From Diplolepis rosae (taxonomy: Eukaryota > Arthropoda > Insecta > Hymenoptera > Diplolepididae): 64,000 bases of DNA. The DNA is taken from the NCBI GenBank assembly GCA_030998225.1, contig JAPYXD010000484.1, positions 8,928,001 through 8,992,000 of the forward strand, given 5' to 3'. This document shows, one piece after another, positions 1 to 9,960 of this stretch (the first letter of the stretch is position 1; the number at the start of each line of letters is the position of its first letter). The notes under the pieces were generated by a model, which saw only the letters and a program-made list of their open reading frames with translations, did no database searches and had not been told where the DNA came from. The position numbers were made by a program, and so were the translations under genes.

Positions 1-480
1 GATAATACGGCACAATATTGGCCCAATCTCGGCAGCCAAGGGTCGGTCATTGTTATTGGGCCAGTGTCACTGTTTGCATCGGTCAAGTGCTGGACCGACA
101 ACGGCGGCCTTTTTAGACTGTGTAAATTTACCTACCTTCAGCCGAAACTAGACCCAGTATCGGCCCTATACCAAGCCGATTGTCATTTTTACTATGGCAT
201 CCAGTTCTGAAAGTAGAAGAGCTGGAGTCGGGCTCATGGACGGCACATTACTGGTCCATGTGTCACTTTTACCACGACAAACCATCCTGGAAGTGAGAAA
301 ACCAGAGTTCGGCACAGCATTGGCCCGTTGCTGTGCCGAAAACAAGTGCTGGCGGCCAGAGTTTGGGCCAGCATTGGCCACCAAGTGCATACCGGAGTTA
401 TCATTCCAGCGACGGCACAATATTGGCAGCCGATCTACGGCAAATTTTTGGCGATGCTGGGCCAGTGTTTGGCCGTATCT
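1..480. repeat. GC-rich array of degenerate short palindromes, GGCC/ATTGGC type
   Basis: The first 480 bases are much more GC-rich than the AT-rich sequence that follows. They are built of irregular repeats of the type CGGCACAATATTGGCC. Many form dyads: a 9-bp perfect stem CGGCACAGC/GCTGTGCCG at about 312-340, CAGTG-T-CACTG at about 67-77, and CTGG-CGG-CCAG near 350. Open frames cross the block in several frames, which is expected for GC-rich DNA with few stops, and none looks like a protein. The left end lies outside the window. Seen: repeats and dyads. Inferred: an insertion related in style to the arrays at 6840, 37676 and 41494. Confidence 0.5.
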
Positions 481-1624
481 AATTTCGCGCTTGGGAAATC
501 ACGTGAGGAGTGGGATGAATGAAAAAACTACATATTTTATATATTATGATCAGTCCATTTTAAATTCTCAAGTCCCTTTTAAAATTTGTTAATTTCTTTA
601 ATAAAAAACAAATATTCCATTCGTTGAACAAATGTTTTAGTTCATTGTAAAATTTATAATTTTATTAATAATTTTTTTTTTCTTTTTTCAACAAAGCATC
701 ATGACCATTCGACAATGAGCAAATAAAATTTCCATGATCACTATTTTTCAAAAATATCTTACAGTCAAACTTCGCAAAATTAAAGTTTTTCCTAAAATGA
801 AGAAAACCGCTCTGATAGCCTTGAAATTTATTCTTGCCTTTTAATAACTTTTTCAAAATTTCTTACTTGCATTATTTGTTATCATTGTTATTGTAGCAGC
901 GTTAAAATTTTGTGAGAATAATAACATTATCCTTATTCGAAAGAGGACATTTTTACCTCTGAAATTACTGATATAAAATTAAAATTAGTCAATTAAAACC
1001 GATGATGTCTGACGTTTTGGTATTTTTATAGGTTATTTTTAACGGACAAGTGTTACATTATGGTAAATTCAAAATCGAACTGATCGAGTAAATAGTCGAT
1101 AACATTTCTGCTGGAATTTACGAAGTTGTCGCGTACGACTATATATTATCAACCCAATTGGAAGCCCCATGAGGGAAGCGATCGACAAGAGTAGGGGTGA
1201 TAAATCCAGGATTTCGCACGATTAACCCTCAACCTTGCATCCGATGTTATATCTACTGGTGTTAAGACCGTCGATCAACCACCGCGGTCGAAATCACTTG
1301 TCAGCTCGTGTCAGTCAAAAAATTATGATAAAAAAAATATCAACAATAATAATAATATTTGATTATTTCATATATGAAATTTACGAAACTTTAAAAGTTT
1401 GTTCGCAATCGTAAAAGAGTGTTTCTCATCTTTTTTAAAGTGCATTAAAAGTTGGAAAAGAGGTCGATGGAGTTATGACTTTTTAACTTATGAGTTGTGT
1501 TCTCATCCAACTTTCAAAATTATTTCTGCTTCTTCTTTCGCTTATGATTCTTCGAGAAATGCAAAACATGTATGCTTTATTCTGATATAATTTACTACTT
1601 TACGATTTTTTTTCCTGTTAACAG
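481..1624. other. Non-coding AT-rich stretch
   Basis: No gene is recognised. Positions 1110-1310 are less AT-rich and could be conserved non-coding DNA, but carry no sustained reading frame. The last 20 bases are a good 3' splice site (pyrimidine run, then TTAACAG) for the following exon. Confidence 0.4.
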
Positions 1625-1795
1625 AAAACAAGACACGGGAGTGTTGGCGTTGAAGAGCAATTACCTCCTCCTTCACCTTCCCTATTAAGGGATACAAACC
1701 AGATCGATGGTGTTTCTAGACCTAATTCCGTGGACCGGGTTATCCACACCGACGCGAATCAACACATCATTGCCAGTCACGAAAAGCTTAACAAG
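1625..1795 (+). CDS. Internal exon of an unidentified plus-strand gene (57 codons)
   Basis: A 171-base block is bounded by a strong acceptor (T-rich tract then TTAACAG) and a consensus donor (AAG|GTAAGA). Exactly one forward frame is open throughout; the other two hit stops. The frame begins KTRHGSVGVEEQLPPPSPSL, is polar, and contains a proline/serine run (PPPSPS), a segment RPNSVDRVIHTDANQH and a lysine-rich end. The exon is phase 0 at both ends, so it is symmetric and could be skipped or be alternative. Base composition is clearly higher in GC than the surrounding intron-like DNA. I do not recognise the protein. No other exon of the same gene is certain in the window, so its introns on both sides would be long. 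A signalling or channel protein's disordered linker is possible but unproven. Confidence 0.55.
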
Positions 1796-4578
1796 GTAAG
1801 AAATTCACTATCTATTCATTTATTTTTATTTATTATGAAAAAAAAATCTATTCGCTGTTTTAACTTTTGGATGAAAATATAAAAAAAGGGAAACACAGGC
1901 CTTCATTTTGTTCTATTTATGTCTATCATGTCAAGTTTTGAATACAATTATTAAAAAAATCAATAATTTGACTTTGGATGTTTTTCAAAAATTTATTACG
2001 AAAATTTTAATTTAATTGTCTAGTGATTTTTAAGTTCTTTACAGTGAAATTAATATTTCCGGGTTTAATTTAAGGCCTTTTTGAAATCTGAAGCATGTTT
2101 GCTTTATCCAATATAATTTTTCAAATTGTCTATATACGCGATTTTTGAATGTTTAGATATAAATTCAAATTTGAAGAATTTCGAGCCCAGGTCTTTCGAT
2201 TGCCGGTCGGATTCAGTCGAAAGCATCTTTTTTTCCACAGAAAGATTTCATATTCTTTAAATTCGAATTTAATTTGCATTTATTGCGATATAAGAGATTC
2301 AAATTGTCTACGATGACACTTGTCGGCAACGTATCCTATCTGATATGATACAGGCTTATGTAATTAATTTTCCTAGTGCACGAGTATTTTTATTACTTTT
2401 GAATCAACTAGAAAATTAGTTTGTATTAGCACAATGTTAAAAATCCATACTGAAAATATGAAATCTAAATATTTTTTTCTTCAATTTCTGTGAGTGCGCA
2501 TGAGCAGAGAATTTATCTCTAGCCATCTGGAGCTTTTGTTGAGAAATTCTGCAAGCTCAAAATCATGTCGGTACATCCTAGAGTTTCCTGGAAGTCGGTA
2601 ACTAGTTCTGTAATTTTCCACGAGAATCTCTGCTGTACCGACAGTTTTCCCACCTTCGTGATTGGATAGGAAAATCAATGGATGAATTGTCAGTTTGAAC
2701 TAGTTGCCGCGCGATGGCTGCAGTTCTCTTTCAATAAAATCATTTTCTGTTTTATCCGCTGAATCATGTTCTATAACACGTGGACTTACAGTTTGCTCGC
2801 AACTTCGCGACACGTCGGCCAGTCAAATTCGTTCGTGTGGTATTTTTTGTTACAGTGAAAAGTTTTCTTTTCTTCTGTGTAACAATTAGAAACTCGAATA
2901 GCAATTAATTTCAAGCGTATCTCTTCCAACAGACATTTTATGAATTATAAACCGGAATTAATTTAAAAAATATAAATGAAAAAATATAAAGCAAAAAGTA
3001 GGATTAATTAAAATGCAAAATGATTAAAAACAGTTTTAAATAAAATTGAACCAAAGTCAAGCCAATATAGAGCAATTGGAGTTAAAAGAGTGTTTTTCAA
3101 ATTTAGCACTTGGATCAAAGCCTCAAATGATTAATAACTAATTAAAAATAGTAAAAATTTGGAGATTTTCTTCAGCTACTTTCAAGTAGATAAAGTCTTA
3201 AGTGTCAGACGTTAAGGATTGTCTGACCGGAACTGACCTTTTATACTTAAATTATCAGCCACATCTCTTTGGGAAATTGAAATACAGGAGATATTTAAAA
3301 ACTATTTACAACTGACATGTAATGCGCGGCTTGACAGTATATAAAAGGTTTCACTGTCTTATGCGTTTCATAAACGCCCTTCATTAAAATTTAATATTTG
3401 TGGAATCTAAATTGTATAGCCAGTATCTCATCCAAAGCCACACCTATCTTTATATGGCTAAAAATAATTTCAGACAAAACAATATTTTGAAAATATTGTT
3501 ACAATTATAAAGTTTTACTATCGATGTAATAAAACATGTTATTACTAATTCCTGGTATTCATATTAGTTTCCAGTTTATATATTTAAATTCATGCAGGGT
3601 CATTTTCTCTATAACCTATTTTTAAGGAATCATGGATTATAATACTTCATATTTCTATAACAAGTTCTTCAGACTGATTTCAAATTACTAAACCTTGTAA
3701 CGATTGTGCATTAAATATAAAATAATTATTAACAAAGGTTATAAGATTTCAAGTAAAATAAAAGCCTCCCATTCAATAAAATTAATTCAATTTAATGTTC
3801 ATGAACTGATTTTCATCATTAGTTGAAAATCATAAAAGTATCGAAACATCGATATGATTAAATTAGGCGAGGAATTCATTCTTCTTAAGGAAAGAATCTC
3901 GTTTGGATTCGAGCCAAGAAGCGTTTCGAGGATGTTTTGTGCCTGGAAACGCTGAAACACGTCTGGAGTACTCGTGCCTTATTTATTTCTCACCCCTTTG
4001 AGAAGTCAAGAAAAAGTCATCCATAAAGGCTAAATTACGAATTCTCGAATTGCGGCACCGATAAGTTGGCTCGAATGGAGCTTATATGACACTATGGATG
4101 TCCCATTTTTATATTGAAGAGAGAAATAGTGAGATGTATCATGTACATATATCAGAGGATACTATTAGGTCGAAGGTACTCAGAAAGAATAAGTCTGTTC
4201 TGGTTTGAGCACAATTGAACATGCTGGACTCAATGAGCTGCACTGTCCTCGATGACCTAGAACCACCTGAATTCTCTCTAGTCTCGCTGGTCGAGTTAAA
4301 TTCGCGAAAATCTATTCCTCCAAGAACCGTAGTCACCTTCAAACATTTCAGTTATCTCTTAATTCCTGGCCTATCTCTCTGAACCAATTCGCCCATTTAG
4401 TTAAGTTTTGTGAAGTTTGAAATTACTTAAATTATTATTCAATATTGGTGAAAGAATTTTTATTCAAATCTCACTTGAAAATAAATAATTACATTATGAA
4501 TACTTATTCGAATTCAATTTTTCTGGCGTAGATGAATGGGTAGTTGGATATCTAAACATCCATGCAGCTGATGAGATC
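1796..4578. other. Non-coding stretch, probably intron
   Basis: No supported gene. The segment 2460-2890 is less AT-rich, with short open frames on both strands but no protein-like composition. Another slightly richer patch is at 3880-4340. These could be conserved regulatory DNA; nothing in the sequence decides it. Confidence 0.35.
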
Positions 4579-4948
4579 CACTGAGAGAAAAGATTTGATT
4601 GAATGAAAGAACATAATTTGTTTGAAAGACTTTTTTTTATTCAAACAAAAGACTTATTTGAATTAAATAACAATTGTTTAATTCAAACAAAATATCTTCT
4701 GGACAAATAAATATTTAAGTCAAATAAATTTTCCTTCAGAACAAAAAAATTAATGCATTGATATAGGGTAAAAGATATAATTTGTTTGATTTAAGGCAGA
4801 AATTTATTTGATTTGAACAAATTTTTACGAATACTTTGAGTCAAACAAATTTTATTCAATTCAAATAAATCATTTCTTTAGATCCAAGAAAGACTCTCAA
4901 ACAAATTATTTTCTTTGATTCAATCAAATCTTTTTTCTAAGTCTAGTG
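4579..4948. repeat. Foldback element with CACTGAG/CTAGTG ends
   Basis: The two ends are inverted: CACTGAGAGAAAAGATTTGA on the left, and the complement of GATTCAATCAAATCTTTTTT followed by CTAGTG on the right. The interior is made of repeated dyads of the kind AATTTGTTTGAATT/TTTGAATTCAAA. It has no coding capacity. A related interior motif (TTTGATTCAAAG) recurs at about 10140-10290 and 52258-52325. Confidence 0.5.
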
Positions 4949-5489
4949 AATAATTGCTGGTCGATAAAGCCAGCGGTATAATTGCTTTGGATAACGAGTT
5001 ACTATATTATGTGTGCCGTTAATTATTCTGACTTCATGGAATAAGTAAGCAGTTCACTCAGAAAAACTGGGATAATTAAATCAAGAGTACATTTTATGAA
5101 TTTTGTTTTTTGGAGCATATGGCTCCAAATTCATATCCTGTATATATAGTCGTAAAATGGCATTAGGAAACCGTTCAGTGGCTTACTTGTAATATTATTT
5201 TGCATCCGCCATGCTACGTGATAGAATCTGTTGAACTTTTTCTCGACACACCTTTTTCTACTTCAATGACCTCGGGTCAAGTGGCGACGCAAGCTTGGCT
5301 GCCTGTCTGATATCGTGACTGATATTTTGTGATTCTTGTCATGACTTAAAAATGAGTCTGACTTTAAATTAATATAATTTAACTATACTGGGTACTTCCT
5401 TATATATACCTAGGCCATGCGCTGAGAAATTTTTTTATTACATACATCCAAACATAATTTTTTTAAATCACACATCCCTCCTTTTAATG

Positions 5490-5700
5490 CACGGAGGAAA
5501 ATAGTCCAAGAAACTTTACTCAACTTTTGAGCAAAGTTTGGACGTATGGACACGTTGAAGATTATTTAATATTATTGTAATAATTTGTAGTGTGCCAAAT
5601 GTTAAGCAATGCATTACAGTTCGTTAAACTTCAAAACTTCAAAGTAAAGTTCCAAAATGTACGTCACAAATTATCACAATAATATTAACCCCTTGCCCTA
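5490..5700 (+). repeat. 5' part of a CACGG-type MITE, paralogue of 43215-44647
   Basis: It begins CACGGAGGAAAATAG and then runs closely parallel to the MITE split by a mariner at 43215-44647. Shared landmarks, in the same order, are TTTACTCAACTTTTGAGCAA, GATTATTTAATATTATTGT, GTGCCAAATGTTAAG and a CACAATAATATTAA end. The right terminal repeat is missing, so the copy is truncated near 5700. Confidence 0.6.
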
Positions 5701-6839
5701 CGATTTAAGGATGTAGTCTCGTGTTCAAGCCCGTTCCGGAAGCTTATTTCAGGATTCTTTTATGACAAAAAAAATTCAATCATTTCAGTTTTTTACATAT
5801 TTCTATTGACATTGTCAACTATAAAAAAAATTTTTTTTACTAAATTTTACACAATTTTATAATTGTCTTTTTAAGCTAAAGGAGACAACTTTAAAAGGAG
5901 GTAGGTGGATGGCGCGGATAATTAGGGCACTTGGAGTCATATGAAACAAAAATATTAAATTGATTATTATGCTGAATGCTTTTAGCTCCATTCCATACAA
6001 GATATACACATTTTTATTAATAAATAACAAAATGCCGGACTTATACAAAAAACAATTGAAAAATTGTGATTTTTTTTCGTTGAAAATCGTTGAAAAAAAA
6101 ATTATTATTATAAATTAATTAGTTGAGTTTGAAATTTTTGTCACTGCCTACATTATCGGAGGATCACTAGTCGCATATCAGATAGGATACGTTATCGACA
6201 GGTGTCCTCGTAGATAATTTCACTCTTATATTGCAAATAAATGCAAATAAATTCAAATATTTAAAGATTTTCAAACTCTTTAAATATTATCATTATAATT
6301 AAGTTATTCTAATACCCGATGGAGCCATTGTTGTGTAGAATAACTTGGGCAGAAATGAGAGCAATTGGTTGGATAGAATTTTTTTAATCACCTGCGCCGC
6401 TTACAAAAATTTTGTATCGGGAAAAATGCATTTAAAGTTTTGATTTCAGATTTCTTATAAAAAATTTATACTTACACTAATTAGCTATCCCTGGTGCATA
6501 GAGTAAACCTTCCATTTCTTCATAGGCATCGTTTTCAGCTAATTTTTCTAGTCTGCGAGATGACCTGGCCATTTTTGAAGCGTCAGACGTTTTTTTCTCC
6601 GCCCTCATAAGCGTAACGTGACAACAATAGAGAGGTGAGATCATTGCAGTTGCCGTGCGGATTACAGCGTGCGGTCCCGGCATGCTCTCAACTATGTGCT
6701 GTAGCTTCGTAAATATTTCATATTTCGGTCTAAAATTTTTACAATATACTCTTAATATTTTTAGAAATATGTGGAAAAAAAATTATTTTTTCGAAGCACG
6801 AACACGAGATTACATTCTTAAGTCTCAACAACCCATGTG
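5701..6839. other. Non-coding AT-rich stretch
   Basis: No gene or element is recognised. A short less AT-rich patch lies at 6480-6700, with open frames on both strands that do not resemble a protein. Confidence 0.3.
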
Positions 6840-7065
6840 GAAAAATTTCATGGCGCTGGCGAGCGCCAGACCAGACTGTCTGGTTTACAGTTCTGACGCT
6901 GACTATAAAGCCTGGTCTGAGGCTGGCCAGAACGGTAACGTTTTTGTACGATCAGCGGCCTGCCAGCCACAATCCATAGGCCTCTCAGCCTCAAGCCAGC
7001 GGCCGGTTAGACACTAGTCAGCGGCTAGTCAGACACTAATTCGCGGCTGGTTAGCCACTATTTGA
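6840..7065. repeat. GC-rich array of degenerate short palindromes, CTGG/CCAG type
   Basis: The block is built from CTGGC/GCCAG half-sites. Dyads include TGGCGC-TGGCGA-GCGCCA, CCAGAC-T-GTCTGG and CTGG(TCTGAGGCTGG)CCAG, followed by repeats of the kind GCGGCTAGTCAGACACTA. It sits abruptly in AT-rich DNA. No protein is encoded in a recognisable form. It has the same architecture as the blocks at 1, 37676 and 41494 but a different motif. Confidence 0.45.
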
Positions 7066-8901
7066 TGGTCAGTTTATAAAGTTTTGGTTGAAAAACCATT
7101 TGAATTGAACATTTATCGATTTCAATTAAAAATCCTAACCTATCAAAGTAATTCAAAGTTTTCTTATATTCTTTATTATTAGAGACGCGGGGTTTTTACT
7201 TACCTTTTAATTAAGAAATAGATCACCGTTTGAAATTTTTCCATACGGGAGCGTGGGTTCGAAATGAAAACTAGACCGCTTGTAAAGTTTGCCGATTATT
7301 GACAAAAAATAACTAAAGTGTTGAAAGTATGCAGGGACGTAACTAGGGTGGTAAAACATTCATAAAAGTAACTATTGTTTAAAAAGTGTGCGCGAAAGTA
7401 CTTAGCACGTCGAAGAGAGACTGTAGTCAATTTATGTATGCACAGTATATTCTTTCTTCATGTCTTTCTAACGAGTTCCACTTTCGACACACTTTACAGG
7501 TACGAAAACCGGTGCAAAGATATATCTAGGGGGCTTGTAAGGCTGGAGTCAGTTTTCCTCAGTTCTAGTCGGACACAGACTAGTAAAATAGTAATAAGCC
7601 TACTAGGCACGTCACGCTCTTCTATAGAAACATCCTACAAAAGGAAAAAAAGTGTTATATTGTTTTTATATTAATTCAATTGTGCTTTTATATTAATTTT
7701 AAAAATATTTTGTATTAAGCTTAACGCACACGGTAAACAAATTTAAAAATTAGCTACATCTAACAAACTATATTTGTATATATTTGTGTTCTACGGCACG
7801 GTTGGTATATTCGCACAAATCTGTTATTTATTGAATTTTTTTCTTACATTTATAAATATTTAGGACTAGATAAACCTTCTTTATTTCCTTTTATTTAATT
7901 TCTCAAAGTTTCAAATCGATATGTCATTTCGTGCGTAATTGCGATGGACGACAAAAATTCTCTGAGTTTAATTTCTTTGAAAGTTTTTTTAAACTTCCAC
8001 TCAAATGAGGCAGATAAACGTAGTTTATTGTTCTCTCTAGAATTCCCCAAAGTTTCAGGTTAGTATTGATTACTTGATCACATGACTCAAATAAAACATG
8101 GCCCTAAATTCAGCCACCCATAATGTACATGCAGAAATAACATCATATTTCGCATATAAAGTTCAATATGAAGCTTCTTCTAACAGTGTGAATATAAATA
8201 TGGTTATAGAAATAAGTTTTGACATATGCGCAAAGATATCTCTATATATGAATGCATACTTTTTGTGCTTATGTTACAAAAATTTATTTTCCATGAATAT
8301 AAACTATAATCCATGACCTTAATGCAGCACCCATATTATGTCCATATAATTGCCCTGGCACAAGTAAAATCGAAGTAAATGATTTGTAAAGAGAGAGACC
8401 ACTGAAATCCAATAGCAGTCTATAGATCTGTCAAATGCCACGTACTTTGCATACAATAACGTTTTGTTTACATTCTCATGTTGAGAGAACTTTTATTGAA
8501 AACAACTGTGTCAATTCAAGTCCTTCAGACAGAATTTATCTGATATATACTGCCATATCTAGGACATGACACCAAAAGGAAAGACATAATTTGTACTAAT
8601 GAAATTTTGGTTAGAATATATGAATCCCCAAAAATGAATAAGGATGATTGTCCCTTTAGACCAATGCTTTCATGTGTTAATTCACCTTCATATTTCATGG
8701 CTAAAAATAATTATGTCTTTAGATGCATATTCTTCATTTACTAATGTTCTCTTACGTTTCGTACTTGAAGGGGTTTTATATTATTTGAAAAAATAATGTA
8801 CAAATATTGAAAGAAATAATAAAAAAATATCTGTACTATAACTCAATTTATTCTTACAATATTTTTACAATATTCATTTTTATACTCATTTTTCTATACT
8901 A
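7066..8901. other. Non-coding stretch
   Basis: AT-rich with no supported gene or repeat. The patch 7380-7640 has an open frame of about 99 codons without recognisable motifs. I regard it as chance. Confidence 0.3.
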
Positions 8902-9101
8902 TTTTTTTTTTTGTTCAGGGGAGAGAGAGAATGCATTTACGCACGCTGTGTGAGACTCGGGCGAAGCAATACCCACTAAACTCAAAACTCCCCTGTTTAC
9001 TTTTACTTCTTTACTTCATTACTTCATTAACGTCATTTACTTCATTACTTCAGGGTCATTGTCTATGGGCGCAATTCGCCGTACCTCGGCGATCTAATTT
9101 G

Positions 9102-9946
9102 CTAGCCTGCCTGGCTCCCTTTTGCAGCGTTTACGGGCTTTCTCTTCGGATCCGCCACACGAAAAGCTGCACACCTCATGGTCCCCGGGAGATGATAAGC
9201 CCGGGGTTTGTCTTGTCTTTCGGCGCATAGGTAACACTGATGATTGCCTTTGCAGGCAGCCTCAGTGTGCCCCTCCACACCGCACCTCCAGCAACATCTG
9301 CTACGGTCTGGCCCCCTGCAGTCAGCCGCCATCTGGCCGAAGCCAAGGCAGCGGAAACATCTTTTTACCCCCGTATTCCTGCGGACCCTGCAAGAGACCC
9401 ACCCGATCTTAATGTGGGTCTCTTTGAGTAGTATCTAGGCCCGCGCTTCCTCCATTCTGATAAAGGCCTTCCTCGTGCCTCTGAAGGGCTTCCTCGTCAG
9501 GGACACCTTTACTTCCGAAGACGGCTCCTCCCATTTTTTGGGTTGGAGAATGAACATAGGACTACTTTGTAGACCGTTGGTCCCCAGGGACCGACGCCGG
9601 CCAAACAGAAAGTTCCGTGCCGGTCCCTAAGGACCGGCGACGTGCTCAACGTGTTAACCTCGACCAGGAGGTCCTTCGTCCTAGTGTCTCGAATTCCTCC
9701 AATCTTGATCCCTAACTCTTCGGGGTTTACGCGACTCTTCAGATTCTTCAGAATTGCCGCGTAGCTAACCCCCTCCGAGGGTTTTACAAGTACCGCTTCA
9801 GAGCGGGCCCTTTTTGGCCGCTCTCGTTCCCGTGTTGCCGTTTTCGGTTTCTTTTTGCGAAGGTCCTCCCTAAGAGGGCCCTCCACCCACTCCTGCGGTT
9901 GCTTTGAGGCTCTCGGCCTCTTCTCCTTTGGCTTCTTGGCAGCCAT
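9102..9946 (-). pseudogene. LINE ORF1 (gag) relic with three zinc knuckles
   Basis: Translation starts at the ATG at 9946 with a lysine/arginine-rich N-terminus (MAAKKPKEKRPRASK). It continues into a gag core around SYAAILKNLKSRVNPEELGI and TKDLLVEVNTLS, then shifts frame near 9545. The downstream frame reads SLTRKPFRGTRKAFIRMEEA, then an in-frame stop near 9442. The zinc-knuckle region follows: RCFRCLGFGQMAADC (the usual His is Gln), CCWRCGVEGHTEAAC, and a third CX2C-His-Cys motif beginning CYLCAERQ. It ends at the stop at 9102. In intact elements such knuckles bind nucleic acid in the ribonucleoprotein particle. The copy is dead: one frameshift, one nonsense codon and one lost zinc ligand. 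Two strong palindromes lie in the central part. Confidence 0.7.
9576..9638. repeat. Pair of near-palindromes inside the LINE gag relic
   Basis: Two 20-bp near-palindromes lie at 9576-9595 (GTTGGTCCCCAGGGACCGAC) and 9619-9638 (GCCGGTCCCTAAGGACCGGC), 43 bp apart. The core GGTCC/GGACC is shared, and the outer stem pair changes from T-A to C-G between copies, so pairing is kept. They coincide with the place where the gag reading frame breaks. Confidence 0.55.
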
Positions 9947-9960
9947 CAGCTCCGGGCCTG

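Larger units (their letters stand above)
8902..9960 (-). mobile_element. ORF1-only non-LTR retrotransposon copy (R1-like gag) with poly(A) tail
   Basis: On the minus strand the copy starts near 9960 and ends in an A-run (an 11-base T run at 902-912 of the kilobase, 8902-8912 on the plus strand). Between them lie an ORF1/gag relic (9102-9946) and about 190 bases of 3' UTR with GAAGTAAT-type simple repeats. No trace of ORF2 (endonuclease or reverse transcriptase) is present, yet the 3' poly(A) is intact, so the copy looks like a retroposed short template rather than a normal 5' truncation. Target-site duplications were not evident by eye. The R1/jockey-like assignment rests on the gag zinc knuckles and is a family-level call. 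Confidence 0.65.
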
